A stretch of DNA of 64,000 nt from Brevundimonas pishanensis (GTDB lineage Bacteria; Pseudomonadota; Alphaproteobacteria; Caulobacterales; Caulobacteraceae): the NCBI RefSeq assembly GCF_022750635.1, contig NZ_JAJKBG010000002.1, positions 434,001 through 498,000 on the forward strand, read 5' to 3'. This document shows, one piece after another, positions 16,721 to 26,032 of this stretch (the stretch's first letter is position 1; every line of letters starts with the position of its first letter). Position numbers and translations under genes: made by a program. The notes under the pieces were generated by a model. It had not been told where the DNA came from. It made no database searches and saw nothing but the letters and a program-made list of their open reading frames with translations.

Positions 16721-18244
16721 ATGTCTTGGCGGATCAAACCGCTGGATGCAATTTTGGCATCCGCAGAAAAGAAAGCGCTTACGCGCTCGCTGGGTGCTGT
16801 CCAGCTAACCCTGCTCGGCGTCGGTGCAATTATCGGTACGGGCATTTTCGTTCTGACCTCTGAGGCTGCTCAGAAGGCCGGTCCGGGCATGATGTGGAGC
16901 TTCATTATCGCCGCCGCGGTCTGTGCCGTAGCGGCGCTTTGCTATTCGGAAATCGCGTCCATGGTTCCGGTGTCGGGCTCTGCCTACACCTACACCTATG
17001 CCGTGATGGGCGAACTGCTAGCCTGGACGGTCGGTTGGGCACTTATCCTTGAATACACCGTCGCTGCGTCGGCAGTGTCTGTGGGCTGGTCGGGGTATTT
17101 CACGGGGCTGCTAAGCAGTTGGGGTGTGACATTACCGCTATCGCTCACAGCCGGACCGTACGCTGGCGGCATCGTGAACCTTCCGGCAGCTTTGATCGCT
17201 CTGCTGATCACCGGGCTGCTGATGATCGGCACAACCGAAAGCGCCCGCGTGAACGCCATTCTGGTGGCCATCAAGGTGACGGCTCTGACGGTCTTCATCA
17301 TCCTGACGGTTCCGGTCATCAAGGGCGCGAACTTCCAGCCCTTCACCCCGAACGGCTGGTTCGGCGTGGGTGACCACGCTGGTCTGGGCGTTGTCGGCGC
17401 TGCGGCTTCGATCTTCTTCGCCTACGTGGGCTTCGACGCCGTTTCGACTGCGGCCGAAGAAACCAAGGACCCGCAAAAGAACGTTCCGATCGGCCTGATC
17501 GGCTCGCTCGTGATCTGCACCATCTTCTATCTGCTGGTCGCCGCTGGTGCCATCGGCGCACTCGACCCGAGCAGCGCTCAGCCGGTAACCGGCCCGAACG
17601 GTGAAATCCTGCACGCTGGTTCGACCGCTATGGCTCAACAGTGCCTGACGCTGGCTGCTGCGGGTTCGGAACCGCTGGTTTGCTCGAAGGAAGCTCTTGC
17701 TCACGTCCTTCGTGAACTGGGCCACAAGCGCGTTGGCGACATGATCGGCGTCGCGGCCTTCCTGGCTCTGCCGTCGGTTATCCTGATCATGCTGTTCGGT
17801 CAGACCCGCATCTTCTTCGTGATGGCGCGTGACGGTCTGCTGCCGGAGTTCCTGGCTAAGATCCACCCCAAGTGGAAGACGCCGCACATCGTGACCATGA
17901 TCACCGGTGTTGCTGTGGCCTTCTTTGCGGCCTTCCTGCCGGTCGGCAAGCTGGCTGACATCTCGAACTCGGGCACCTTGTTCGCGTTCTTCATGGTGGC
18001 CATCTCGGTGATGATCCTGCGCATCAAGCAGCCGGACCGCCATCGTCCGTTCAAGACGCCTATCGTGTGGGTCACCGCACCGCTGGCGGTTCTGGGCACG
18101 CTGGGCCTGTTCTTCAACCTGCCGACCGAGTCCAAGCTGGTCCTGCCGATCTGGGCGGCTATCGGTCTGGTCGTGTACTTCCTCTATGGCTACCGTAAGA
18201 GCCATGTGGGTCGCGGCATCGTTGATACCGACGAAGCGCACTAA
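16721..18244 (+). CDS. APC-family amino acid permease (cationic amino acid transporter/YfnA-like)
   Basis: 507-residue multi-helix permease. The substrate-site helix 1 reads GVGAIIGTGIFVLTSEAA; YVGFDAVSTAAEETKDPQKN and MARDGLLPEFLAKIHPKWKTPH are typical of the APC cationic/amino acid branch. The ATG at 16721 follows GAGGGGAC; an in-frame ATG 78 bases upstream adds a polar leader absent from relatives. Unusual: a roughly 50-residue hydrophilic insertion between two late helices (GALDPSSAQP to CSKEALAHVL) that contains two cysteines. The amino acid transported is not predictable. A strong terminator follows. Confidence 0.9.
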   Translation: MSWRIKPLDAILASAEKKALTRSLGAVQLTLLGVGAIIGTGIFVLTSEAAQKAGPGMMWSFIIAAAVCAVAALCYSEIASMVPVSGSAYTYTYAVMGELLAWTVGWALILEYTVAASAVSVGWSGYFTGLLSSWGVTLPLSLTAGPYAGGIVNLPAALIALLITGLLMIGTTESARVNAILVAIKVTALTVFIILTVPVIKGANFQPFTPNGWFGVGDHAGLGVVGAAASIFFAYVGFDAVSTAAEETKDPQKNVPIGLIGSLVICTIFYLLVAAGAIGALDPSSAQPVTGPNGEILHAGSTAMAQQCLTLAAAGSEPLVCSKEALAHVLRELGHKRVGDMIGVAAFLALPSVILIMLFGQTRIFFVMARDGLLPEFLAKIHPKWKTPHIVTMITGVAVAFFAAFLPVGKLADISNSGTLFAFFMVAISVMILRIKQPDRHRPFKTPIVWVTAPLAVLGTLGLFFNLPTESKLVLPIWAAIGLVVYFLYGYRKSHVGRGIVDTDEAH

Positions 18245-18264
18245 TCCCCGGATTAGAAGACTGG

Positions 18265-18292
18265 AAAGCCCCGGAGAAATCCGGGGCTTTTT
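18265..18292 (+). terminator. Rho-independent terminator after the APC permease gene
   Basis: AAAGCCCCGGA, loop GAAA, TCCGGGGCTTT, ending in a T run. Perfect 11-bp stem with a GNRA-type loop. Confidence 0.92.
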
Positions 18293-18360
18293 CATTGGCA
18301 TAGCCGCCATAGTGGCTTGCGCCTGTCGGCAACACTGTTTAAACGCGACAGCGACCTAAT

Positions 18361-18445
18361 GCGGATGTGGCGGAACTGGTAGACGCACTGGATTTAGGTT
18401 CCAGCGCCGAGAGGCGTGGAGGTTCGATTCCTCTCATCCGCACCA
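18361..18445 (+). tRNA. tRNA-Leu, anticodon TAG
   Basis: 85-nt class II tRNA with a long variable arm. Acceptor GCGGATG (18361-18367) pairs with CATCCGC (18435-18441), discriminator A and encoded CCA. The anticodon loop reads TTTAGGT (anticodon TAG) and the T arm contains GGTTCGATTCC. It decodes CUA and, by wobble, other CUN codons. Confidence 0.95.
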
Positions 18446-18581
18446 CCTTCCCAACATTGCAACGCACACTGTTCTCTGCACGATCTTGCCGTGCGGACGT
18501 TGTCGAGGTGCCTTCATCTGCGCGTATCGTTGCAAATCTATCCGATAAACGACATTTCCGATCACTGATCATGACAATGGC

Positions 18582-18597
18582 CGGAAAAGGGCTTGCG
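18582..18597 (+). promoter_or_regulatory. Candidate sigma-54 promoter for glnB-glnA
   Basis: CGGAAAAGGGCTTGCG: the invariant GG (18583-18584) and GC (18595-18596) are separated by exactly ten bases, and TTGC matches the -12 element, but the -24 element is imperfect (CGGAAAA against TGGCACG). It lies about 70 bases before glnB. glnBA operons are often NtrC/sigma-54 controlled in Proteobacteria. I did not identify NtrC sites. Confidence 0.4.
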
Positions 18598-18603
18598 TTA
18601 TGA

Positions 18604-19005
<402 letters not shown>

Positions 19006-19012
19006 CTAAACA

Positions 19013-19044
19013 CGGCCGTCCCTTTGGGGCGGCCGCTTTTGTTT
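19013..19044 (+). terminator. Intercistronic hairpin between glnB and glnA (attenuator or processing site)
   Basis: CGGCCG-T-CCC, loop TTT, GGG-G-CGGCCG (19013-19035): a ten-pair stem with one G-T wobble, then CTTTTGTTT. It has the form of an intrinsic terminator yet stands between two genes usually co-transcribed, so it probably gives partial read-through or protects/processes the mRNA 3' end. Confidence 0.6.
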
Positions 19045-19069
19045 CCTCCCATTTACAGGACCTCGAGAA

Positions 19070-20479
19070 ATGAGCGCCGCACAAAAGATCCTGCAAGAGA
19101 TCAAGGACAAGGGAATCGAGTACGTCGACCTGCGCTTCACCGACACCAAGGGTCGGTTGCAGCACGTCACGTTCGACATCAGCCAGGTCGATGAGGACTT
19201 CCTCACCGAAGGCACGATGTTCGATGGTTCGTCGATTGCTGGCTGGAAGGCCATCAACGAGTCGGACATGCTGCTGATGCCGGACCTGTCGACCGCCTAT
19301 GTTGACCCGTTCTACCAACAGCCGACGATGTTCCTGTTCTGCGACGTTCTGAATCCGGACACCGCCGAGCCGTACAACCGTGACAGCCGCTCGATGGCCA
19401 AGAAGGCTCTCGCCTTCGTCCAGTCGGCTGGCGTGGGCGACACCGTCTACTTCGGTCCTGAAGCCGAGTTCTTCGTCTTCGACGACGTTCGCTGGAACAC
19501 CGCTCCGCACGACACCCGTTACAGCTTTGACTCCTCGGAACTGCCGGCCAACACCGGTGCCGAATATGCCGAAGGCAACATGGGTCACCGTCCGGCGACC
19601 AAGGGCGGCTACTTCCCGGTAAACCCGGTAGACTCGGGTCAGGACCTGCGCGGCGAAATGCTCGCTGTCATGCGCGACCTCGGCCTTGATCCCGAAAAGC
19701 ACCACCACGAAGTGGCCCCGGCTCAGCACGAACTGGGCCTGAAGTTCAGCGACCTGCTGACCATGGCTGACCGTCTGCAGCTGTATAAGTACGTGATCCA
19801 CAACGTGGCCCACGCCTATGGCAAGTCGGCGACCTTCATGGCCAAGCCGATGTTCGGCGACAACGGCTCGGGCATGCACGTGCACATGTCGATCTGGAAA
19901 GACGGCAAGCCGCAGTTCGCTGGCGACAAGTACGCTGGTCTGTCGCAAGAGTGCCTGTGGTACATCGGCGGCATCATCAAGCACGCCAAGGCCATCAACG
20001 CCTTCGCCAACTCGACCACCAACTCGTACAAGCGTCTGGTTCCCGGTTACGAAGCTCCGGTCAAGCTGGCCTACTCGGCCCGCAATCGCTCGGCCTCGAT
20101 CCGTATCCCGCACGTGTCGTCGCCGAAGGCCAAGCGCATCGAAGCCCGCTTCCCGGACCCGATGGGCAACCCGTACCTGACCTTCGTAGCCTTGCTGATG
20201 GCTGGCCTCGACGGTATCGAAAACCGCATCGATCCGGGCGCAGCCGCCGATAAGAACCTGTACGACCTGCCGCCGGAAGAGCGCGGCTCGATCCCGGAAG
20301 TCGCCGGTTCGCTGCGTGAAGCACTGGACGCCCTCAACGCCGACCGCGCCTTCCTCAAGAAGGGCGGCGTGATGGATGATGACTTCATCGACGCCTACAT
20401 CACGCTGAAGGAAGAAGAAGTCGCCCGTCTGCAACTGCACCCGCACCCGGTCGAGTTCGACATGTACTACAGCTGCTAA
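19070..20479 (+). CDS. glnA: Glutamine synthetase, type I (GSI-beta)
   Basis: 469-residue dodecameric enzyme that makes glutamine from glutamate, ammonia and ATP. Seen: FDGSSIAGW, the [10 protein letters not shown] metal-site segment, the glycine-rich ATP motif [23 protein letters not shown], and the adenylylation Tyr in [10 protein letters not shown] (Y398), which marks the GlnE-regulated beta form. It has strongly biased codon use, as expected for a highly expressed gene. The following terminator is strong. Confidence 0.97.
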   Translation: MSAAQKILQEIKDKGIEYVDLRFTDTKGRLQHVTFDISQVDEDFLTEGTMFDGSSIAGWKAINESDMLLMPDLSTAYVDPFYQQPTMFLFCDVLNPDTAEPYNRDSRSMAKKALAFVQSAGVGDTVYFGPEAEFFVFDDVRWNTAPHDTRYSFDSSELPANTGAEYAEGNMGHRPATKGGYFPVNPVDSGQDLRGEMLAVMRDLGLDPEKHHHEVAPAQHELGLKFSDLLTMADRLQLYKYVIHNVAHAYGKSATFMAKPMFGDNGSGMHVHMSIWKDGKPQFAGDKYAGLSQECLWYIGGIIKHAKAINAFANSTTNSYKRLVPGYEAPVKLAYSARNRSASIRIPHVSSPKAKRIEARFPDPMGNPYLTFVALLMAGLDGIENRIDPGAAADKNLYDLPPEERGSIPEVAGSLREALDALNADRAFLKKGGVMDDDFIDAYITLKEEEVARLQLHPHPVEFDMYYSC

Positions 20480-20500
20480 TCGCTAAACCGCGATTGTAGC

Positions 20501-20535
20501 AAAGCCCCGGTCAGCCCAGCTGGCCGGGGCTTTTT
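20501..20535 (+). terminator. Rho-independent terminator after glnA
   Basis: AAAGCCCCGG (20501-20510) pairs with CCGGGGCTTT (20524-20533), with an inner CAGC/GCTG pairing and a trailing T run. It also ends seven bases before the stop of the convergent serine hydrolase gene. Confidence 0.88.
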
Positions 20536-20542
20536 ACGGGCT

Positions 20543-21943
20543 TTAGGTCCAGTAGATCCTGTTGTCCGGGGTCCAGCCGATGGCCAGTTCCCATTGGCGC
20601 CCGGCGTCTGTGACGCGATAGCGAACAATCTCGCCCTCTGCCGGACCATCTCCTACGAGCCAGGATTCAAGCGGTTGAATGGTAGCGTCCTTGGATGCGC
20701 GAGGAATAGATGCACGACCGAGTGCGGTCTGTTCAGGTGCAAGGATCCCCTCCCCAACCGGCACGCCTTCACCCCGCGTCATCACTCTCAACAATGTCTG
20801 TGAACGCTCATCGGTCCCATCACCCAGATTGGTCGCAGGTTGGATGCGCCCCGGCTCCAGTCCTTCGGCCATCGTATAGATCATCTTCGTCAGGTTCGGC
20901 CTGCGGCTGGAAGGTCCAATAGAGTTGGAGACGGCCCAGATCGACAGACCCGTATCAGGCCAGGTCCGCCAGAAGCTCATGAAGCCGGGGACACCACCGC
21001 TGTGATGAAGTATCTGACGACCGTTGCGAACCTCAGAGAATGTCCCGAAGCCATAAGGAACGCAGCGTCCCGTCTTCAATCGGGTCACCGCGTTTATGCG
21101 CGCCATGTCTTCGGCAGGTAGAAGACGGTTGGAAGTCAGCGCCTGACGCCACGGTGCGACATCACCCGCAGACATCAGAATACCGCCGTCGCCCGCGCGG
21201 GACACTCCGTCCTCCATACGCACCGCGTGGGTGATCACACTATCGGCCGAAATCTCGTAAGGCTCGGCACGATGTCGGATAGGGACTGCAGCGGAATCAG
21301 CGCGCGCTGTGGGCGTTCCGGCAGGCCCAAATACCCTGCTCGCGAGGTAGTCCGCGTAAGGCTGTCCTGACAGGTGTTCAATCAACCACGCGAGTACCAC
21401 GTAGTTGGAGTTGCAATAGGACCAGGCCTCCCCAACATTGAACGCCCTTGGTGCGTCCGCGATAGCCTTCTCGACGGCATCACGCGGCTGCGGGCGGTCC
21501 CAGTCTGTAAGCGTTTGACTGTAGTCAGGCAGACCGGAAGTGTGGCTCATCAGGCGATCTATCGGTATCTGGGCGATGATCGGGGGTAGATTGGGAAGCA
21601 AGTCCCCGACCGGTGTCTCCACCGAATGACCGCTCGCTCTCAGCAACTGCATAGCCGCTACGGCAGTCACCAGTTTGCCATTGGACCCCATATGGAACAG
21701 CGTGCGGCTGTCCACCGGTTGCTCAAAGGGTAACGAGGCATTGCCCCAGAAGTACTGGCCCAGCGTCTGGCCGTATCGGACGGCGACGATCGCGCCTCCC
21801 ACAGTCAGCTTGCCTTGGACTTCCTGAGCCAGCGCGCTGACGAGGTCGGCGGACAGGGCCTGTCCTTGTGTTGCAAAAGCCATACGCGGTGCCGCCACAC
21901 CGGCGACGACACCCGCCCCCAGAACAAACCGTCTGCTGATCAT
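20543..21943 (-). CDS. Serine hydrolase, beta-lactamase/class C PBP-like family, Tat-type signal
   Basis: 466 residues. The N-terminus MISRRFVLGAG with a hydrophobic stretch and AFA resembles a Tat or Sec signal peptide. The fold motifs are SxxK in FHMGSNGKLVT, the YxN equivalent SYCNSNYVV, and HHSGGVPGF in place of KTG; together these define the beta-lactamase-related esterase/peptidase family (EstB, D-aminopeptidase, AmpC relatives). Antibiotic hydrolysis cannot be inferred; many members are esterases or peptidases. I used the ATG at 21943 rather than one 12 bases upstream, since it sets the RR motif near the N-terminus. Confidence 0.87.
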   Translation of the reverse strand: MISRRFVLGAGVVAGVAAPRMAFATQGQALSADLVSALAQEVQGKLTVGGAIVAVRYGQTLGQYFWGNASLPFEQPVDSRTLFHMGSNGKLVTAVAAMQLLRASGHSVETPVGDLLPNLPPIIAQIPIDRLMSHTSGLPDYSQTLTDWDRPQPRDAVEKAIADAPRAFNVGEAWSYCNSNYVVLAWLIEHLSGQPYADYLASRVFGPAGTPTARADSAAVPIRHRAEPYEISADSVITHAVRMEDGVSRAGDGGILMSAGDVAPWRQALTSNRLLPAEDMARINAVTRLKTGRCVPYGFGTFSEVRNGRQILHHSGGVPGFMSFWRTWPDTGLSIWAVSNSIGPSSRRPNLTKMIYTMAEGLEPGRIQPATNLGDGTDERSQTLLRVMTRGEGVPVGEGILAPEQTALGRASIPRASKDATIQPLESWLVGDGPAEGEIVRYRVTDAGRQWELAIGWTPDNRIYWT

Positions 21944-22154
21944 TCGACCCTCCATCGAAGAAGGGAGCAGAACACGAAACAGCGTTTCTTTAAACAGCTT
22001 AGCTGCCTCACGCCCACAAATGCGTAACAGTAAGATCTGAGACTTTTTTGTAACGTCGCCAAACGATTACGTGTCGCCACATTTCGAACACCGATTTGCA
22101 AACTTTTGGCAATGTATGAGACGTAATCCGCCGCATTCGTACAAACCTGAGTGG

Positions 22155-22171
22155 TTTCCAAGCGGGAAACG
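22155..22171. other. Inverted repeat GTTTCC-N5-GGAAAC in the divergent promoter region
   Basis: The 266-base region 21944-22209 between the serine hydrolase and the glycosyltransferase is AT-richer than its flanks and must hold both promoters. It contains this 6-bp inverted repeat and a TTGC/GCAA pair near 22096-22115. Either could be an operator; I see no recognisable regulator consensus. Confidence 0.3.
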
Positions 22172-22209
22172 ACAGGCCTCTCTGTAACGTACCGCGGACT
22201 CCGTTGTTT

Positions 22210-23622
22210 ATGCCCAGTTCATTGTTGAGTAGCCCAGAAACTACCCAAACCGAGTCACCTGCCGCCGGCACTGTTGCGCCAGCAGCGGCCGCGAAGAGAA
22301 AACGTCTTTATCTCACCGTTCCACAGAAGTTCTCGGTCGCAGTAACCATCGCCTTGGCTTGGACTGCGCTCAGCGTATGGTTGTCGTCGCCATGGCTGAA
22401 TGATCTGGCAGAGTTGACCAACTGGCCGTTTGCGATCATCGCCATCGGGTTTATCGCCTATGTGCCGGGCTTCATGAACGCCTTCATGATCTCGTCCCTG
22501 AGCTTCGACCGCAGGCCCGAGCGGCGGCCCCTGCTCCAGTATCCGGGTATCACCATTCTGGTTGCGGCGTACAATGAGGCCGCCGCGATCAACGACACCC
22601 TGACCAGTCTGGCGCGACAGGACTATCAGGGACCGATGCAGGTACTGGTCCTGAACGATGGCTCGACCGACGAGACCGTCGCCATTGCCCAACGCACGCT
22701 GGAATCCCTCGCCCTGCCCGCCAACTTTGACTTCCGCGTCATTGATTACCCCGTAAACGCAGGCAAAGCCGCTGTACTGAACCGCGGCTTGCAGCTGGCA
22801 GAGCATGATCTGGTCGCAACGATTGACGGCGACTCGTGGGTGCGTACCGACGGCGTGACCCAGATTGTCGAGCGTCTCTATGCCGACCCGGCCAACACTG
22901 TGGCTGTTGCCGGTGCCGTCATGGTTCGCAACTCGCGCGAGAACTTCCTGACGCGCGCGCAGGAATGGGACTATTTCCACGGCATCGCCGCAGTGAAACG
23001 CATGCAGTCGATGTATCACGGCACGCTTGTCGCCCAAGGTGCCTTCTCGCTGTACCGCAAGGACGCCCTGATGGAAGTCGGCGGTTGGCCGGAGTGCGTG
23101 GGTGAAGACATCGTGCTGTCCTGGGCTCTGCTCGAAAAGGGCCACCGCATTGGCTACGCCGAGGACGCTCTGGCGTTCACCAACGTTCCCACCCGTATCA
23201 AACAGTTCTCGCTTCAGCGTAAGCGTTGGTCCCGCGGCCTGATCGAGGCGTTCAAAGCCCACCCCTCGCTGTTATTCAAACGCCGCCTGACCACTCTGTT
23301 TATCTGGTGGAATCTGTTCTTCCTGCCGCTGGATCTGGTTTACACCTTCATCTTCATTCCGGGTCTGGTGCTGGCACTGTTCGGCTTCTTCTGGATCGCT
23401 GGCCCGCTGACGCTGGCAGTCCTGCCTTTGGCTGCGCTGTGGAACATGTTCATCTTCCGTATCCAGCGCAAAATGTTCCGCCGCGAAGGCCTCAAGGTTC
23501 GCCAGAACTTCGGTGGCTTCCTTTTCTATTCGCTCGCCTACAGCCTTCTGATGCAACCGGTCTGCGTTTGGGGTTATGTCGCCGAGAGCATCGGCATGGC
23601 CAAAAAGTGGGATACCAAATGA
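22210..23622 (+). CDS. Processive GT2 glycosyltransferase, PgaC/IcaA-like
   Basis: 470-residue inner-membrane synthase resembling poly-beta-1,6-N-acetylglucosamine synthase. Two N-terminal helices, a GT-A domain with ILVAAYNEAA, VLNDGSTDETV, ATIDGDSWV (donor-binding acidic residues), GEDIVLSWALLEKGH and the QRKRWSRG product motif, then several C-terminal helices. ATG at 22210 (an in-frame TTG lies two codons earlier); no clear Shine-Dalgarno. The stop overlaps the next gene as ATGA, tying synthesis to an outer-membrane barrel protein. The polymer is inferred, not shown. Confidence 0.87.
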   Translation: MPSSLLSSPETTQTESPAAGTVAPAAAAKRKRLYLTVPQKFSVAVTIALAWTALSVWLSSPWLNDLAELTNWPFAIIAIGFIAYVPGFMNAFMISSLSFDRRPERRPLLQYPGITILVAAYNEAAAINDTLTSLARQDYQGPMQVLVLNDGSTDETVAIAQRTLESLALPANFDFRVIDYPVNAGKAAVLNRGLQLAEHDLVATIDGDSWVRTDGVTQIVERLYADPANTVAVAGAVMVRNSRENFLTRAQEWDYFHGIAAVKRMQSMYHGTLVAQGAFSLYRKDALMEVGGWPECVGEDIVLSWALLEKGHRIGYAEDALAFTNVPTRIKQFSLQRKRWSRGLIEAFKAHPSLLFKRRLTTLFIWWNLFFLPLDLVYTFIFIPGLVLALFGFFWIAGPLTLAVLPLAALWNMFIFRIQRKMFRREGLKVRQNFGGFLFYSLAYSLLMQPVCVWGYVAESIGMAKKWDTK

Positions 23623-24593
23623 ACCGTCACTCGATCTTCAGCCTGCTGGTGACGGTGTCCGCCGTCGCGTTGTCGTCACATACGTCAGCACAAACGGTTG
23701 AGACGGCGCAGGAGATTGCGCGCGAGCAGCATCGCGACAGATCCGCCGAGGGGTTTACGCCTTCACACGCGGTGGGCGCTGATATCTTCTATTCGACCGA
23801 TGCCGATGACACCGAAGTGCTGAAACTCGGTGCCAATCTGGACTGGAAGTGGAAGGGCCCGGACGAATATCTGGGCCTGCGGGTTGAGACGGCCAAGTTC
23901 AGCCCCATTGGGCAATCTTCGCGCGAGGCTCAACGGGTCTATCTGCGCGGCGCGGATACGACCGGCGACTGGACGTGGAAGTTCAACGCCGGGACCGATG
24001 GCGACGCCCTACTCGGCTCGGCCTCGGTCAACAACAATGCCCGCTTCCGTCAGGAGTATTTCATCGAGCGCGAAGTTCTCGAGACCCCGCAAGGCGTCGA
24101 TGACGGCATCTACTATACCTTCATTGGTGGCGCGCTCGACCTGCCGATCAACGACCGCAACAATGTGACGCTGGTCGCCGGTCTGCAGGACTTTACCGGC
24201 GAGAATGTTCGTACCCATTTGCGGGCAACCTATGTGCACGTGCTGAAGCCGGAATGGGGCGTCTCGGTACAACTACGCGCCCGCTATTTCCACAGCAGCC
24301 ATCCGGGCGAGTTCGACTATTTCTCACCTGAGGACTACGTCGAGGTCATGCCGGTGGTGCAGATGCGCCGTTACTACGGTGGCTGGCGCTACCTCGTGGC
24401 AGGCGGCTATGGCGGCCAGAAGGCCAGCGGAGACGACTGGAACGAGGCCCGCTTTGTCACCGCGCAGGTCGTTAGCCCGCCTGTGCGCGAATGGGCCGTC
24501 AATGCAGGCGTGACCTATTCCAACACCCCTATCGCCAGCGGGTACACCTACGACTACACGCAGTTCAATGTCGGGCTGACCCGAGCATTCTAA
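23619..24593 (+). CDS. Putative outer-membrane beta-barrel protein coupled to the PgaC-like synthase
   Basis: 324 residues with a signal peptide (MNRHSIFSLLVTVSAVALSS, cleavage near TSA-QT). The mature part is rich in alternating aromatic/polar beta-strand patterns and ends TQFNVGLTRAF, a C-terminal Phe typical of barrels inserted by BamA. The region from about residue 45 on resembles the barrel end of PgaA-type porins, but no TPR domain precedes it. The ATG at 23619 overlaps the synthase stop, so translation is coupled. Likely role: polysaccharide export across the outer membrane, by context. Confidence 0.68.
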   Translation: MNRHSIFSLLVTVSAVALSSHTSAQTVETAQEIAREQHRDRSAEGFTPSHAVGADIFYSTDADDTEVLKLGANLDWKWKGPDEYLGLRVETAKFSPIGQSSREAQRVYLRGADTTGDWTWKFNAGTDGDALLGSASVNNNARFRQEYFIEREVLETPQGVDDGIYYTFIGGALDLPINDRNNVTLVAGLQDFTGENVRTHLRATYVHVLKPEWGVSVQLRARYFHSSHPGEFDYFSPEDYVEVMPVVQMRRYYGGWRYLVAGGYGGQKASGDDWNEARFVTAQVVSPPVREWAVNAGVTYSNTPIASGYTYDYTQFNVGLTRAF

Positions 24594-24607
24594 GGCTCAG
24601 TCAAACA

Positions 24608-24645
24608 AAAAGGCCGGCTCCTGAAGGGGCCGGCCTTTTCTTTTA
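24608..24645. terminator. Bidirectional terminator between the barrel gene and tatC
   Basis: AAAAGGCCGGC (24608-24618) and GCCGGCCTTTT (24629-24639), followed on the plus strand by CTTTT and flanked on the minus strand by TTTTTGTTTG. Serves the two convergent operons. Confidence 0.88.
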
Positions 24646-25527
24646 AGCCGCTTCGGCCAAATCCGCTTTACGGCGGCGCATCTCGATAATGCGCACACAC
24701 CAGATGGAGACTTCGTAGAGAAGCACCATCGGGATCGCCAGCATCAGCTGACTGATGGGGTCCGGCGGCGTAACCACCGCAGCAACGACAACCACAGCCA
24801 CAATGGCGTAGCGGCGGCCCTTGGCCATCAGCTCGCTGCTGATCAGGCCTGCCATGCCAATCAGCGTCATGACGACGGGCAGCTGGAAGCAGAAGCCAAA
24901 CGCCAGCACCAGCGCCATCACGAGGCTGAGATAGTCGGAAACCTTGGGCAGGAGTTCTGCAGAGACGCCTTCGCCGACAATACCCTGGCTCAACGAGAAC
25001 CACATCACGAACGGCAGCATCACGTAATAGACCAGCGCCGCACCAACGACGAACAGAACAGGTGCCGCCACGAGGAATGGCAGGAAGGCCCCGCGTTCGT
25101 TCTTGTACAGGCCCGGCGCAACGAAACGATAAAGTTGATAGGCAATCACCGGGAAGGCCCCAAACACAGCCCCCAGAGCCGCCAGCTTCATCTTGGTGAA
25201 GAGGATTTCCAGCGGGGCCGTATAGATCAGCCGCACTTCCTCCGCATCTACGTGCGGCAGCGGGATAGCACCAGCCGTACCCAGGATCAGATCAATCGGG
25301 GAAGCGTGTGGATGACCACCGCCCGCCGACTGGAAAAACGCATAAGCCGCGACATATGGCTTCACCAGAAACAGATAAATCTGGCTGGAGAAGTAGAAGC
25401 ACAGGATGAAGGCCAGACCGAACGCGACCACGCATTTGAGCAAGCGTGAGCGCAGTTCGACGAGGTGGTCCATCAATGGCGCACGCGAGGCCTCGATCTC
25501 GGCCTCGTCTCGATCAATATGCGTCAT
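24643..25527 (-). CDS. tatC: Twin-arginine translocase subunit TatC
   Basis: 294-residue, six-helix inner-membrane receptor for RR signal peptides. N-terminal PLMDHLVELRSRLLKC is the conserved signal-peptide contact, and further signatures are FGFCFQLPVVM and VVAAVVTPPDPISQ. The start overlaps the tatB stop (ATGA). Last gene of tatA-tatB-tatC. Likely clients in this window include the serine hydrolase at 20543 and perhaps the S9 peptidase at 37699. Confidence 0.97.
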   Translation of the reverse strand: MTHIDRDEAEIEASRAPLMDHLVELRSRLLKCVVAFGLAFILCFYFSSQIYLFLVKPYVAAYAFFQSAGGGHPHASPIDLILGTAGAIPLPHVDAEEVRLIYTAPLEILFTKMKLAALGAVFGAFPVIAYQLYRFVAPGLYKNERGAFLPFLVAAPVLFVVGAALVYYVMLPFVMWFSLSQGIVGEGVSAELLPKVSDYLSLVMALVLAFGFCFQLPVVMTLIGMAGLISSELMAKGRRYAIVAVVVVAAVVTPPDPISQLMLAIPMVLLYEVSIWCVRIIEMRRRKADLAEAA

Positions 25528-26009
25528 AGAGCGTCCTTCTTGAACGCGTCTGCTTTGGTTTGCTCGATCTGGGCTTGCTCGACCTGAGCCGCCTGCGCGT
25601 CCAGATCAGGCCATTCGTCGACGCCGGTTGGCACGATCACGGGGTCCACTGGAGCGGCTTCCGACACAGGCACTTGGTTCGCGTCGCCGTCAGCCTTCCC
25701 GGTCTCTGGCGCGCCCTCCAATTCCTTACGGATATCTTTGAAGGCGTTCTCGGCGTCGGCCCCCAGAGCATACATACCTGAACCGGTACGCAGCGCCTGA
25801 ACCTCTTTGCGAAGGTCGTCCAACTCGGACTGGCGCGCCATTTCGTCGAAGCTGGCACGAAACTCGTTGGCCATGGCCCGAGCCTTGCCCACGAACTGAC
25901 CCACCCGACGCATCAACAGCGGCAGATCCTTTGGCCCCACGACAAGCAGGGCCACGATTCCGATCACAAGGATTTCGAAACCGCCGATACCGGGGCCTAG
26001 ACCACCCAT
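25524..26009 (-). CDS. tatB: Sec-independent protein translocase TatB
   Basis: 161 residues: a short N-terminal membrane helix (FEILVIGIVALLVVGP) followed by the hinge KDLPLLMRRVGQFVGKAR and an amphipathic helix, then an acidic, Ala/Gln-rich disordered tail (AQAAQVEQAQIEQTKA). The Glu in GGFEI and the VGPKDLP hinge distinguish TatB from TatA. Middle gene of the tat operon. Confidence 0.94.
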   Translation of the reverse strand: MGGLGPGIGGFEILVIGIVALLVVGPKDLPLLMRRVGQFVGKARAMANEFRASFDEMARQSELDDLRKEVQALRTGSGMYALGADAENAFKDIRKELEGAPETGKADGDANQVPVSEAAPVDPVIVPTGVDEWPDLDAQAAQVEQAQIEQTKADAFKKDAL

Positions 26010-26032
26010 ACTTCAGCGTCTTTCAGAGCAGA

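Noticed and set aside
17138..18310. Long minus-strand frame opposite the APC permease gene
   Set aside because: Antisense shadow: low-complexity, Asp/Arg/His-rich translation without motifs, running through the terminator.
22255..23262. 335-codon minus-strand frame opposite the PgaC-like gene
   Set aside because: No motifs; the plus-strand product has all GT2 motifs in this stretch.
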